Below are positions 63,946-64,000 of a DNA stretch of 64,000 nt, in pieces. Numbering within the stretch: the stretch's first letter is position 1; each line of letters opens with the position of its first letter. Location: contig CM037840.1 in the NCBI GenBank assembly GCA_021234535.1, positions 13,657,415 through 13,721,414 on the forward strand. The letters run 5' to 3'. This DNA comes from Stichopus chloronotus (Eukaryota > Echinodermata > Holothuroidea > Aspidochirotida > Stichopodidae). The position numbers were made by a program, and so were the translations under genes. The notes under the pieces were generated by a model that was given only the letters and a program-made list of their open reading frames with translations, did no database searches and was not told the origin of the DNA.

Positions 63946-64000
63946 AAACAAAATGGTGTGGTATCTGTTAAGTAAATGATGACATAGGATATTGCAAAAG

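Overview
The window is animal nuclear DNA from an AT-rich, repeat-filled invertebrate genome. An echinoderm, possibly a sea cucumber, fits best. The reasons are split genes with GT-AG introns, a relaxin-receptor-like/GRL101-like receptor with LDLa and LRR modules, a local family of intronless SLC35G-like transporters, tRNA-derived and LINE-derived repeats, and many small terminal-inverted-repeat elements. The species assignment is inference; no species-specific marker was found.

Layout. (1) About 4.6-34.3 kb holds four same-strand, single-exon copies of a ten-helix drug/metabolite-transporter (EamA, SLC35G-like) gene at 4695-5603, 9010-9933, 20357-21274 and 33339-34247. The second copy has one in-frame TAG after codon 59 and is otherwise intact. 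Copies three and four are much more alike over their first two thirds than over the rest. The DNA between them is mostly non-coding: a 1352-bp Harbinger-like element with TAA target duplications, a 1108-bp fold-back element built from AT-rich 21/24-bp repeats, a 157-bp tandem repeat, small TTAA-flanked elements and long poly-C/poly-G runs. (2) About 37.6-63.4 kb holds one large plus-strand gene. I reconstruct 23 exons from splice sites and reading frames: eleven LDLa exons carrying twelve modules, one LRR N-cap exon, seven LRR exons, a hinge/TM1 exon, a TM2-TM6 exon, a TM7 exon and a cytoplasmic-tail exon. The joined reading frame is 3482 nt, about 1160 residues, without the signal peptide. 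This layout matches a type-C leucine-rich-repeat GPCR of the GRL101/RXFP branch. LDLa exons are all phase 1-1 and LRR exons all phase 2-2, so the predicted splicing is internally consistent.

The signal-peptide exon is not next to the first LDLa exon. A short ORF at 3279-3312 with a perfect phase-1 GTAAGT donor would give a good split signal sequence if joined to it. The whole transporter cluster would then lie inside a 34-kb first intron. This is a hypothesis to test with RNA data.

The two gene systems have no evident functional link. The transporters are probably expanded solute carriers of internal or plasma membranes. The receptor is predicted to bind a ligand through its large extracellular part and signal through G proteins. 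Its introns carry most of the mobile elements: two 5'-truncated non-LTR retrotransposon tails, a tRNA-derived SINE, and several MITEs, one starting 15 nt after a splice donor. No CRISPR, operon or bacterial feature is expected or seen.
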